DNA of 64,000 nt from Astropecten irregularis (taxonomy: Eukaryota > Echinodermata > Asteroidea > Paxillosida > Astropectinidae). The stretch covers positions 1,240,001 to 1,304,000 of the forward strand of contig OZ020259.1 in NCBI GenBank assembly GCA_963971285.1, in the 5' to 3' direction. Position numbers and translations under genes: made by a program. Position 1 is the stretch's first letter, and the number at the start of each line of letters is the position of its first letter. Under the pieces are notes generated by a model. It did not search any database, had not been told where the DNA came from, and saw only the letters and a list, made by a program, of their open reading frames with translations. Of the stretch, positions 29,305 to 40,689 are shown piece by piece.

Positions 29305-30262
29305 CAATGAAGGGGTAACCTCCTGTGCAGGGCCCTTCCTTGTAAACTTTTTTTCTTTCTTGTAAACGTTTTTTTATAAGATGCTTGAAGGAGTAATGAA
29401 GGGGTAACCTCCTGTGTAGGGCCCTTCCTTGTAAACGTTTTTTATAAGATGCTTGAAGGAGTAATGAAGGGGTAACCTCCTGTGTAGGGCCCTTCCTTGT
29501 AAACTTTTTTGATGAGATGCTTGAAGGAGTAAATGAAGGGGTAACCTCCTGTGTAGGGCCCTTCCTAGTAAACTTTTTTGATGAGATGCTTGAAGGAGTA
29601 AATGAAGGGGTAACCTCCTGTGTAGGGCCCTTCCTTGTAAACTTTTTTGATGAGATGCTTGAAGGAGTAAATGAAGGGGTAACCTCCTGTGTAGGGCCCT
29701 TCCTTGTAAACTTTTTTGATGAGATGCTTGAAGGAGTAAATGAAGGGGTAACCTCCTGTGTAGGGCCCTTCCTTGTAACCTTTTTTGATGAGATGCTTGA
29801 AGGAGTAAATGAAGGGGTAACCTCCTGTGTAGGGCCCTTCATTGTAAACTTTTTTGATGAGATGCTTGAAGGAGTAAATGAAGGGGTAACCTCCTGTGTA
29901 GGGCCCTTCCTTGTAAACTTTTTTGATGAGATGCTTGAAGGAGTAATGAAGGGGTAACCTCCTGTGTAGGGCCCTTCCTAGTAAACTTTTTTGATGAGAT
30001 GCTTGAAGGAGTAAATGAAGGGGTAACCTCCTGTGTAGGGCCCTTCCTTGTAAACTTTTTTGATGAGATGCTTGAAGGAGTAAATGAAGGGGTAACCTCC
30101 TGTGTAGGGCCCTTCCTTGTAAACTTTTTTGATGAGATGCTTGAAGGAGTAAATGAAGGGGTAACCTCCTGTGTAGGGCCCTTCCTTGTCAACTTTTTTG
30201 ATGAGATGCTTGAAGGAGTAATGAAAGGGTAACCTCCTGTGTAGGGCCCTTCCTTGTAAATA
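29305..30262 (+). repeat. 68/69-bp minisatellite, block A1 (about 14 units)
   Basis: The unit contains gatgcttgaaggagtaa, atgaaggggtaacctcctgt and gtagggcccttccttgtaaa. Many units are 69 bp (23 codons), so long repetitive ORFs appear on both strands; 68-bp units break the frame. The core can pair gaaggg with cccttc and cct with agg into a hairpin. Confidence 0.95.
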
Positions 30263-30640
30263 TTCTTTGAGAGGAGACAAGGTTATAGAAATATGATTGG
30301 ATAACAACTGTTTTCTAACTTATAATCTAAGGATCCTCTCTTTGAAGATAACATTGAGACAAGCATGTTAATGAAATTTGTATAGAATTTTATTAACTGC
30401 AGCATAGAGCGGCATAAAATTATGTACCTAGTGGTACATGAGTTTATGCATTATCCGCTCTTTAAGAAATGGACCCAGTATGACACAAAAATATTCCTCT
30501 TAGCTTTGTTGTTATGGAAACCTGCCCCATAGGTACCTAGAATAGGCTGTAAACATTGCCAAGGACTAGAGAAAGAGTGAAGAACATAGATCTGCAATCT
30601 TTGTGCAAAAATTGGTGTTTGTCATTTTATTTGCATTGAA
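30263..30640 (+). other. Spacer S1 with a structured hairpin
   Basis: Not tandem. Contains a palindromic hairpin at 30407-30460 (gagcgg...ccgctc outside, catgta-type arms inside). Most of it is repeated, diverged, at 33240-33560. Confidence 0.6.
30407..30460 (+). ncRNA. Candidate structured RNA hairpin, copy 1
   Basis: 54 nt. Stem pairs: gagcgg with ccgctc, cataaa with tttatg, ttatgtac with gtacatga, with a small loop and one bulge on the 3' side. See 33325-33378 for the second copy with pairing-preserving changes. Confidence 0.35.
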
Positions 30641-31335
30641 ATAAAACTTGCATGACAAATTGTATTTGTGTGTTTCTTTCAGTAGAAAAAATTAAGACCC
30701 CCATACTGGGAATAACTGTAGGACTGAGAAATTGTGAATAAACCATGAATAAAAAAGGTTTGTTGTCGTGTCATTCTTTTCAGCAGGGAAAAACTGTAGG
30801 CCATGTACTACAAACAAATGTGAATAAAACATGTATGCAAAATGTTTTTCTTTGTGTGTGTGTTTTCTCAGCAGGGTAAAACCTAGGAAATTGTATGTAT
30901 GGAAAATGTGAATAAAACATGGATGAAAAATGTTTGTTTTTTGTGTGTTTTTTCCTCAGCTGGGTAAAACATAGGAAATGTATGTATGCAAAATGTTGTG
31001 AATAAAACATGGATGAAAAATGTTTGTTTTTGTGTGCTTTTTCTCAGCAGGGTAAAACCTAGGAAATGGAAAATGTTAATAAAACATGTATGCAAAATGG
31101 TTGTCTGTGTGCTTTTTTCTCAGCAGGGCCGGTAAAATCTAGGAAATGGAAAATGTTAATAAAACATGTATGCAAAATGTACGGTCTGTGTGCTTTTTTC
31201 TCAGCAGGGTAAAATCTAGGAAATGGAAAATGTGAATAAAACATGGATGAGAAATGTTTGTTTTTGTGTGTTTTTCTTCAGCATGGAAAAACTAGGACAT
31301 GTTCATGTAGGCCTACATAGACTAGACAAATGTAA
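30640..31335 (+). repeat. About 85-bp module array, block B1
   Basis: Seven to eight units: gtgaataaaacatggatgaa, then ttgtttttgtgtg, then a pyrimidine run ending ctcagcag, then ggtaaaacctaggaaatg. Each unit thus resembles a poly(A) signal with a GU-rich element, followed by a 3' splice site. Confidence 0.9.
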
Positions 31336-31339
31336 TACA

Positions 31340-33240
31340 ACATGGATGAGATGCTTGAAGCAGTAATGTAGGGCCCTTCCTAGTAAACTGTTTTGATGAG
31401 ATGCTTGGAGGAGTAAATAAGGTGTAACCTCCTGTGGAGGGCCCTTCCTTGTAAACCTTTTTTATGAGATGCTTGGAGTAATATGAAGGGTAACCTCCTG
31501 TGCAGGGTCCTTCCTAGTAAACTTTTTTATAAGTTGCTTGAAAGAGTAATGAAGGGGTAACCTCCTGTGTAGGGCCCTTCCTTGTAAACTTTTTTATAAG
31601 ATGCTTGAAGGAGTAATGAAGGGGTAACCTCCTGTGTAGGGCCCTACCTTGTAAACACTTTTTGATGAGATGCTTGAAGGATTAATGAAAGGGTAACCTC
31701 CTGTGTAGGGCCCTTCCTTGTAAACACTTTTCGATAAGATGCTTGAAGGATTAATGAAAGGGTAACCTCCTGTGTAGGGCCCTTCCTTGTAAACTTTTTT
31801 GATGAGATGCTTGAAGGAGTAATGAAAGGGTAACCTCCTGTGTAGGGCCCTTCCTTGTAAACATTTTCGATGAGATGCTCGAAGGAGTAATGAAGGGGTA
31901 ACCTCCTGTGTAGGGCCCTTCCTTGTAAACTTTTACGATGAGATGCTTGAAGGAGTAACGAAGGGGTAACCTCCTGTGTAGGGCCCTTCCTTGTAAACAT
32001 TTTTTTGATGAGATGCTTGGAGTAATATGAAGGATGAACCTCCTGTGTAGGGCCCTTCCTTGTAAACACTTTTTGATGAGATGCTTGAAGGAGTAATGAA
32101 GGGGTAACCTCCTGTGTAGGGCCCTTCCTTGTAAACACTTTTCGATAAGATGCTTGAAGGATTAATGAAAGGGTAACCTCCTGTGTAGGGCCCTTCCTTG
32201 TAAACTTTTTTGATGAGATGCTCGAAGGAGTAATGAAGGGGTAACCTCCTGTGTAGGGCCCTTCCTTGTAAACATTTTCGATGAGATGCTCGAAGGAGTA
32301 ATGAAGGGGAGTAATGAAGGGGTAACCTCCTGTGTAGGGCCCTTCCTTGTATTAACTTTTTCGATGAGATGCTTGAAGGAGTAACGAAGGGGTAACCTCC
32401 TGTGTAGGGCCCTTCCTTGTAAACTTTTTTGATGAGATGCTTGAAGGAGTAAATGAAGGGGTTACCTCCTGTGTAGGGCCCTTCCTTGTAAACTTTTTTG
32501 ATGAGATGCTTGAAGGAGTAAATGAAGGGGTAACCTCCTGTGTAGGGCCCTTCCTTGTAAACACTTTTTGATAAGATGCTTGAAGGAGTAATGAAAGGGT
32601 AACCTCCTGTGTAGGGCCCTTCCTTGTAAACTTTTTTATAAGATGCTTGAAGGAGTAATGAAGGGGTAACCTCCTGTGTAGGGCCCTTCCTTGTAAACTT
32701 TTTTGATGAGATGCTTGAAAGAGTAATGAAGGGGTAACCTCCTGTGTAGGGCCCTTCCTTGTAAACTTTTTTGATGAGATGCTTGAAGGAGTAATGAAGG
32801 GGTAACCTCCTGTGTAGGGCCCTTCCTTGTAAACTTTTTTGATGAGATGCTTGAAGGAGTAAATGAAGGGGTAACCTCCTGTGTAGGGCCCTTCCTTGTA
32901 AACACTTTTCGATAAGATGCTTGAAGGAGTAATGAAGGGGTTACCTCCTGTGTAGGGCCCTTCCTTGTAAACTTTTTTGATGAGATGCTTGAAGGGGTAA
33001 CCTCCTGTGTAGGGCCCTTCCTTGTAAACTTTTTTGATGAGATGCTTGAAGGAGTAAATGAAGGGGTAACCTCCTGTGTAGGGCCCTTCCTTGTAAACTT
33101 TTTTGATGAGATGCTTGAAGGAGTAATGAAAGGGTAACCTCCTGTGTAGGGCCCTTGTAAACCTTTTTGATGAGATGCTTGGAGGAGTAACCTAGGAGTA
33201 ACCTTTCGTGGAGGGTCATTCCTTGTAAACCTTTTTTTAG
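31340..33240 (+). repeat. 68/69-bp minisatellite, block A2 (about 28 units)
   Basis: Same unit as block A1 but more diverged, with shortened units (for example around 33,000) and variants cgatgagatgctcgaagg. The constant part is again ggtaacctcctgtgtagggc. Confidence 0.95.
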
Positions 33241-33324
33241 AGGAGACAAGGTGCTTATAGAAAATGATTCCAAGGATAAAAAACTGAAGATTAACAGTGA
33301 GACGTACATGTTAACTACAGTATA

Positions 33325-33378
33325 GAGCGGCGTAAAATCATGTACCTAGTCGTACATGAGTTTATGCAATATTCGCTT
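33325..33378 (+). ncRNA. Candidate structured RNA hairpin, copy 2
   Basis: Homologous to 30407-30460. The stem differences (cgtaaa for cataaa, tcatgtac for ttatgtac, tcgctt for ccgctc) all keep base pairing through G-C or G-U pairs. Confidence 0.35.
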
Positions 33379-33559
33379 TTATAAAAACTGCTGCAGATTC
33401 CAGTATGGCATAAAAGTATCCCTCTACTTTTCGTTGTCATGGAAACTTGCCCCATTTGTACCTAGATTAGGATGTAATCACTGTCACAGACTAGAGTGAA
33501 GAACATAGATCGACAATATTTGTGCAAAAAGTGGTGTTTGTAATTTTTGTCTGCATTAA

Positions 33560-34330
33560 AATAAAACCTGCATGACAAATTGTGTTTGTGTGTTTCTTTC
33601 AGTAAGAAAATATAAGACCCCCATACTGGGAAAAACTAAGAAATATAGGCCAAGTACAAACAAATGTTAATAAAACAAGAATGCAAAATGTTTTACGGTC
33701 TTAGTGTGCTTTTTTTCTCAGTAAGGTAAAACCTAGGAAATTGTATGTATGGAAATGAATAAAACATGGATTAGAAATGGTGGTTTGTGTGATTTTCTAT
33801 AGCAGGAAACAACTAGGAAATGTAGGGTATGTACAGACAAATGTAAATAAAACATGTATGCAAAAATATTTGTCTTTGTGTGCCTTTTTTTCTCAGCAGG
33901 GTAAAACCTAGGAAATGTAGGCCCCTATGTATGGAAATGTGAATAAAACATGGATGAAAAGTTTGTTTTTGTGTGTTTTTCTTCAGCAGGGAAAAACTAT
34001 TTAGGTGATGTCTGTATAGGCCTACAGACTAGACAAATATGAATTTACATGCGATGAGAAATGTCTTTGTGTGCTTTTTTCTCAGCAGGGTAAAACCTAG
34101 GAAATGTATGTATGGAAAATGTGATTTAAACATGGATGAAAAAATGATTGTTTTTGTGGTTTTCTAGTAGGATAGGAAATTGAAACCAAGAAATGTATCT
34201 CTGGAAACTTGTGATTAAACCATGAAACAAAAAGTGTCTGTGTGGTTCCTTTCTATAAGACTGATTAAAATTTGTGAATAAACCATAAATGTAAATTGTG
34301 TTGGTGTGTATTTTTCAAGGGCAAAAATTA
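33560..34330 (+). repeat. About 85-bp module array, block B2
   Basis: Same module as block B1 (aataaaacatg, gtgtgctttttt, ctcagcagggtaaaacctag), more diverged towards the right. AATAAA-containing stretches continue less regularly to 34,810. Confidence 0.85.
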
Positions 34331-34382
34331 TCAGAAACCTTTGAGAATTGAAAACTAACTTGTTGGTTTCTTTTCTATCTTT

Positions 34383-34430
34383 AGCAGGACAATCGGAGAA
34401 GCTGACTGTCGAAGGTGACCTCTTCGGTGC
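34383..34430 (+). other. Possible small exon after the B2 array
   Basis: Follows tttctatctttagcag and ends before gtgcgtag. Splice-site resemblance only. Confidence 0.2.
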
Positions 34431-34869
34431 GTAGCACTGAATTTTAAGAGGCCCTTCTCCTCAAATGAAGGTGGAAAATTCAAAGGAAGGAATACAAAAA
34501 AAGATTACCGATTACTGATATATTTTGAGGAAAGTCAAATAAAGCATGAGGCTGGAGGAAAAGTTGGTGCTTGTCCCTTTTTTAATCTAAAAAACCACGA
34601 ATTAAGGAAAATGTGTCGTGCTCATTTTGTTTTTTCAATTATAGGAAAATGTAATAAAAGAAAAAGAATTGCTTGGATGTATGAAGTTTTGCAATGTTGT
34701 ATTTCATTGAATGAGAATAAACCATGAATGACAAATTATTGGTGTATATTGTAAGTTTTTTCATTAAAAAAAAACAAGCATAAAGTTGAATAAAACATAA
34801 TAAATAACATGGTTCTTGTCTTTGTTTCTTTTTTCTAACTAACCATTCTTTCTCCCAGAATATTTGATT

Positions 34870-35990
34870 TGTCTATTTTTCTGTGGTGCTATTGTCAATG
34901 ATTGGCTTTAATGATAAAATGAAAACTGTTTTGCATAATGAAACAATTTACTAACTTTATTTTGTTTATTACTGTATACTTGTACAAATTTATCAAACTG
35001 TTTGAATAATGAAAATGACTCACTTTCTTTCTTATCTCTCCACTTTTTGTATACCATGTCAATTGGTTGAGATTGTGGACATTGTTTAATAAAATTTCTT
35101 CCCTTTATCAAATTGTTTTGTAGAATGAACATGTTCTAACTTTCTTTTGCCTCCAAACTGTCTAATAACCATTTTTTCCCTTGTGTGTTTATTACAGCAT
35201 AATATACTTGTGCAATTGTATAAAACCTTTTCGTAGAATGAACATGTATACTAACTTTCTTTTGTCTCCATTCTTTGTGCCATAATTGTTGAATTTGTAG
35301 AAACTGTGTAATAACTTTTTCTTCCCTTGTATGTTTATTACAGCATAATATACTTGTGCAATTTTACCAAACTGTTTTGTAAAATCAACATGTATACTAA
35401 CTTTCTTTTGTCTCCATTCTTTTCTCCAATTGTTGAGCTTGTAAAAACTGTGTATTACACAGTTTTTAAATAACTTTTTCTTCCCTTGTGTGTTTATAAC
35501 AACATATAATAATTGTGCAACTTTATCAAAATGTTGTGCAAAATGAACGTGTACTAATCGTAACATTCTTTTCCTTTTTCATGTTTGCTTATTGCTGCAT
35601 AATTTATACTATTTTATGAAATTGTTAATGACCATGGACTAACTTTATATTCTCCCATCTAGGTGCTGTATTAATAATTGAACTTTTTCCTTGTGTACAG
35701 GATTTTTATGAACCTTTACAATACTCTTGCATAATGAACATGTATGCTAACCTTTTGTTTTTTTTCTCCAAATCTTTGTGCCATATTTCAATTGTTGATC
35801 TTGTGCATTTTCTCAAAATCTCTGTGCCATATTTCAATTGTTGATCTTGTACAAACTATTTTCATAACACTTTCTTCCCCTTTGTGTTTGCTACTGTATT
35901 TACTTCCATTTTATAAAATTGTTTTGCATATTGAACTTTATACTAACTTTCTTTTCTCTTTTTCTCTTGCCAAGTAGGTGGTTTGTATGA
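34870..35990. repeat. AT-rich tandem repeat of about 150 bp
   Basis: Six to seven diverged units with aatgaacatgtatactaact, ttcttttgtctccattctt and ccttgtgtgtttattacagc. aacatgtata recurs at 35241 and 35387 (146 bp apart). Confidence 0.8.
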
Positions 35991-36116
35991 TTGTATTTGT
36001 TGGCTTTGTGTGAAATTGTTCTCTGAATTGTATAGTTCATTGTGATTCGATTTGAGTGCCTTACTAACCTAACCTAGCTCGGCTAGGTCGAATATCTTTT
36101 CTTTTTGTCTTTGCAG

Positions 36117-36235
36117 TTACCTGTTGAGATGTTTCTACCTGCTTGATGCAAGATGCTATCTCAGAGGAGGTTGAGGAACTCGGGGAGCAGGGAAGGAGGA
36201 TAATATGCTTGCACTGATGACCCTGCTTGCTGAGC
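36117..36235 (+). other. Exon-like module, copy 1
   Basis: Follows ttttgtctttgcag and ends before ggtgggtg. Starts ttacctgttgagatgtttct and contains cctgcttgctgagctttcc. In the frame that is open in copy 2 it has one TGA. Duplicated at 36360-36513, including the preceding intron-like sequence (cttactaacctaacctagc). Confidence 0.35.
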
Positions 36236-36359
36236 TTTCCATGACCAATTCCTCGGGTGGGTGTTATTTCTCTGAATTCACTTAATTGTGATTCTTTTGA
36301 GTACCTTACTAACCTACCCTAGCCAGGCTAGGTCGAATATCTTTTCTTTTTCTCTTTGC

Positions 36360-36513
36360 AGTATACCTGTTAAGATGTTTCTACCTGTTACTGGATGAGA
36401 TGGGCAGCCAGAGATGCCATCTCAAAGGATGTCTTGGAACCGGAAGCGGGGACGGAGGACAGATGTTTGCACTGATAGCCCTGCTTGCTGAGCTTTCTAT
36501 TACTGATTCCCAA
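36360..36513 (+). other. Exon-like module, copy 2
   Basis: Follows ttttctctttgcag and ends at gattcccaag before gtgggtg. One frame is fully open (YLLRCFYLLLDEMGSQRC then HLKGCLGTGSGDGGQMFA and LIALLAELSITDSQ). With the next two exon-like segments a continuous frame can be built, but only by choosing the less usual donor after ccaaggtgg. Confidence 0.35.
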
Positions 36514-36757
36514 GGTGGGTGTCGTTTAAAATCATTTGAAAAAGCTGCAAGACAAATGGCAAACACAGGCCTCGTAACTTGAGTGAAAATCTTGTTACTA
36601 TAAAAAGTGACAAGATTTTTGCATTGAGCTAATCAGAGGCTTGAGTTTTCAAGACATCCTTCGTAGTTTGCATAGTGTTCAGTTTCAGGATTAGACTCAA
36701 GATGAGTTTGTTGGTGCTTAATATCTATTCTTTCTATTTGATTTTGATTTCTACAGG

Positions 36758-36830
36758 GATTGCTGTGGATGTGCTATGCATGGATTTCCGATGAAGGATG
36801 GAATCACACTTTCAGGATTTCCGCTCAAGG
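36758..36830 (+). other. Exon-like segment
   Basis: Follows gatttctacag and ends in cgctcaag before gtaagact, both good splice matches. Two frames are open (GLLWMCYAWISDEGWN or DCCGCAMHGFPMKDG). Confidence 0.35.
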
Positions 36831-36848
36831 TAAGACTGCTGGATACCA

Positions 36849-37085
36849 GGGGCCAATCTCACAGAGCTGCTTAAGCACAACAATTTGCTTGCACAAAAAG
36901 TCTTGTGATCAAACAGAATTACCAACCAAATTTTCATGTGATGATTACTGCTTTTGGCTTGTAATCAGCGAATGTTTACTAAGCAAAACATTCACAAGGA
37001 AATTTGGCTGGCATACTTGTTTTACTTACCAAGGTTTTTGGTGCTTAAGCAAATTTTGGTGCTTAAGCAGCTCTATGAAATTGGC
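36849..37085. mobile_element. Foldback MITE (family B)
   Basis: Ends ggggccaatctcacagagct and gctctatgaaattgg. Lies between exon-like segments of the 28-38 kb region. Confidence 0.75.
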
Positions 37086-37572
37086 ACTTGTGTTGGACAC
37101 TTGTCACTTTGTATCCTCTTTTTCCCCTTTTGGATGTTACTGTCACTGCTTTGGCAATATTTCTGGGTGTAAAGTTAATATGACTTGAGAACTCGTCAAG
37201 TCTGTCCTTCAAAACTATTTTCACACCCAGAGTATTTCCAAAGCACAGACAATGCATCTGTGAAACTTCTGGATGTATTTTGGTCTGTCTTTGCTGTCTG
37301 TATGTACAATGATATATTACTAGCAGTGTGTACTTGGTACTTTTGAAACTTTTAAGGAAAGAAAACTCCTTTTGCTCAGGTGTGATTTGAAAGGACTTTT
37401 TAAAAGTGTAATCATTGTTGGTGACTCGGACTCAAGTTCAGTTCAAGTCCCCAACCTTTGTGATTTGACTTGACTTGATTTGGTCACAACACTGCTAGTA
37501 ATACATTGATGAAGGCTAGTCTTTCATTTTCTGCAATTTACTGATTACTTCTCTCATTTTTGTTTGTTTCAG

Positions 37573-37745
37573 GTTTCAGCAACTTGCTCAGGGCTGATTG
37601 AGGTGCAACACACGTCAACGAGTATCGTCCAGTCATCATCCGCACGCGTACTTCATCGATAAATATTTTATCGTGCTGTTCCCATTTATGTCTGCTTCCA
37701 TGAAGATGAAAATCCTTTATCAAAGCTGATTTTGTAGATCAAATT
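37573..37745 (+). other. Possible terminal exon
   Basis: Follows tttttgtttgtttcag. The frame VSATCSGLIEVQHTSTSIVQ continues to a TAA at about 37,659. No strong poly(A) signal was seen within the next 150 bases. Confidence 0.25.
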
Positions 37746-37980
37746 TCAATAAGTTTATGGAAAGTCATGATTTCTGGATCCTTATTTCTAGAAGTAAACA
37801 AAAATGGGTACAGCAAGGTAAATTCTATCTTAAGGCTGTTCAGGATGCTGCAAGAGGTTCACAAGAATATGGAATGAAATTTTGGAAACCGTTTTGGTTT
37901 TGGTAATGCGAAACATTCTCCACACTTGTGCCTCCTGATCAACCTTAATACACTTAAGACAAATTTGACCAAGTCTTAGT

Positions 37981-38185
37981 GCCTTTTCGAAATGGAGGCT
38001 TAGGCTCAGGCTCCATCACCATTTTTTAAATCCATTCTAAAATAACCAGTATAAAATAGAGGCTTTAGCCTGTGGTTTGAAAGTAGAAAACAGAGCTTCA
38101 GCTTCAATGAAAAACCGCAACCTATATTTTCAGCATAGGGATGACAGAGCCGAGCCTGAGCCTAAGCCTCCGTTTCGAAAAGACA
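37981..38185. mobile_element. Foldback MITE (family A) with 6-bp target duplication
   Basis: CTTAGT occurs immediately before gccttttcgaaatgg and after cgtttcgaaaagaca. Confidence 0.8.
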
Positions 38186-38271
38186 CTTAGTAAGACTGCC
38201 ATAACCTAAATCTAAAGTTTATTATCATTTACTCTGCCAAAGATAATTGACTTATTAAGGACACCACCAAT

Positions 38272-38385
38272 AGGGCTGGATAGCTCAATTGGTAGTGCGC
38301 CAGTACCATATTCCGGAGATCTCTGGTTCGAATCCCGCTCCAGTAAATTTTTCTTTGTTCACTTTTCAATGACTTAAAATTTAGT
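38272..38385 (+). repeat. tRNA-derived SINE (type S2)
   Basis: A-box-like atagctcaattggtagtgcg and B-box-like ctggttcgaatcccgctcca, then the tail tttttctttgttcacttttc. Confidence 0.75.
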
Positions 38386-39182
38386 CACTTTCCCATGTGG
38401 TTATTTGATGATCTTAAAAAGTTTATTTGAAATGCTTCTAAACAGTCATTGGTTCAATTGAACAATTAGACATTTTTATTAGAAGATGATTAAGTTGGAA
38501 AAAAGTTAAGGATTTAGGTTACATTTGAAACTTACATTTTCAAACATCATCTAATAACTTTTGTTTTGCGGAATAAATTATAAACAGTTGATGGCTAAGT
38601 TGATGCACTTTTTGGACACTTGGAAATTGTGGATATTACAAAATGATTAAGTTGAGAAAAGTTAAGGGCTTAGGTTACATTTGAAACTTGCAACATTTTT
38701 AAACATCATCTAATAACGTGATGGAATTTTGTTTTGCTGTAATGGCTAAATTGGTGCAATTATTGGAAATTGTGGATATTACAAGATAACTAAGTTGAAA
38801 AAAAATGTTAAGGGTTATATTTGAAACTTAAAAACATTTTCAAACATCAAATAACTTGATAAATTTTTCCTAAATTGAATTTGTTTTGCTGTAATAAATT
38901 ACACTATCAGTTGAAACTTGGCATGAATAAAACAAACAGATTTCTATGGTTGAGACAAAATGAATACAACTTTGAAAATGTCATTTTATATTTGCGTCTT
39001 GTTCTTGTCTGTTGTCCTTACCCCGTCACTAGCATCCCCTGGTGCTCACCCACGCCTTGATGTCACGCCGACGAACGGAGTAAAAAGAGGGTTTTTTGAC
39101 ACTCGGCTCGGCATGGCAAAGCAGTGTTATTTCTAGGAGAGTTTGGCATCTTCAGAGTCTAACATGGCGCACAGCAGTCCCA

Positions 39183-39435
39183 TGGGCCAATTTCATAGAG
39201 CTGCTTAAGCACAATTTGCTTAAGCATGAAAAGTCTTCCCTTGATCAAACAGGATTACCAATTACTGTCAAATTTTCATGTGATGTTTACTGCTTTTGAC
39301 TTGTATTCGGCCATTGTTTGCCGAGCATAACATTCACAAGGAGGTTTGGCTGGCATACTGGTTTTATTTTATCAAGGTTTTTGGTACTTAAACAAATTTT
39401 GTTGCTTATATAAGCAGCTCTATGAAATTGGCCCC
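39183..39435. mobile_element. Foldback MITE (family B)
   Basis: Ends gggccaatttcatagagct and agctctatgaaattggcccc. Confidence 0.8.
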
Positions 39436-40179
39436 TGGAACTGGTTCTTTAAAAGGCAAGGCAATTTTTCCTTGCTGAAAGGTCACATCTTTGAGAGAAA
39501 CTTAAAATATCCATTGGATAGTTTTGATAAAGGCATTCTCCAATGCAATGGCTGAAATTACTTCCCTGATGACCATTACTAGCTGGAACATCGCCAACAC
39601 TTCAGGCTTTTTCTGGGTCATTCCACCAAGTTGAAACATGATTTCAGACAGTGTCATTGTTACATCACTGAACTTGCAACATTCATTATCCATTACTTTG
39701 ATGGTGTACATTTCCTGTTCTTCAAATCAGAATGAAGTCAAAATCTGCTCATTGAACAGGGAAATTCAAACACATTTCCTAAATTAGAATATTACTAGAT
39801 CTAGTGAAAGTTCACTGATGTCAGGGACACCATTGAAAATCATGCTTCAACTTTGTGCAAAACCATTCCATCAAAGACAAATTTTTTAATGTCCCCCCCC
39901 CTAAAAAAAAAGCCTCCACCATGCAAAATCTCTAATTGCTTCATAATAATTGGGGCATCATGCAGCTTTGTAGGCATAGATAATCCACATACATTTCTCA
40001 TGGCACTAAAAACTTGAGTAATACATTAACAAAGGACTGCTTAATCCCCCAAAATTAACCGCTGCTTGATAATGGCAGGATGAGCAAGCACATTTAAACG
40101 GATGTTTGTTTTTTGATTTGCTTTTTACTAGATTATCTTGCTATCATTCTGGTCAGCAAAGCTTCGGTGCTTTTAAAAG

Positions 40180-40360
40180 ATCAAAAAGATTTTCGGTCGT
40201 TGTTTTATTAATTTCTGGATAAATACAGCATTTCAGGTGGAAATATTTTAAAGATATGTTTCTACCAGCACCACCTTCGTACCATGAAAGTTATACGTAA
40301 ATCTGTGAACATTTCTGTTTTGGCTTCTTACCAAAGTATGATAGTACCTTTAAGCATGTT
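40180..40360. mobile_element. Family C-like fragment
   Basis: Shares ggataaatacagcatttcag and ctgtgaacatttctgttttg with fragments at 26.5, 42.8 and 46.8 kb; ends gatagtaccttta. Confidence 0.6.
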
Positions 40361-40689
40361 TTTGCTTAAGCAGCTCTATGAAATTGGCCCCTGATTCTTT
40401 CAAAGTGTGGTTTCATTTTCACCAATTACTGCACTACGCAAAACAGCCTAAAAAAAATGGCTGATGTCTCTGTAAGCCGAACAAATAGCACACATTAGAA
40501 TGATTTAAAAGCAGATTGGTCCTTTCATGAAAAACGGAGGATATTTTCATCAGGAACCATCATTTACTGCTAGCTTCCTGTACCTAATAGTATTTCATGT
40601 TGAGAGTAACAGTCAAGTGTATGGCCAGCGCAGGGGACCCGTCCACAGTGTCTCGTTCTGTAAAAGTGGTATGTCGCCCTCTATATTTT

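Noticed and set aside
29267..33309. Long repetitive ORFs on both strands (MLEGVNEGVTSCVGPF and KGPTQEVTPSFTPSS types)
   Set aside because: They exist because many units are 69 bp. They are broken wherever a 68-bp unit occurs, are open on both strands at once, and have no start or splice context.
38272..38345. tRNA gene
   Set aside because: A tRNA-derived SINE: the tail is identical in five other places and the acceptor stem is incomplete.
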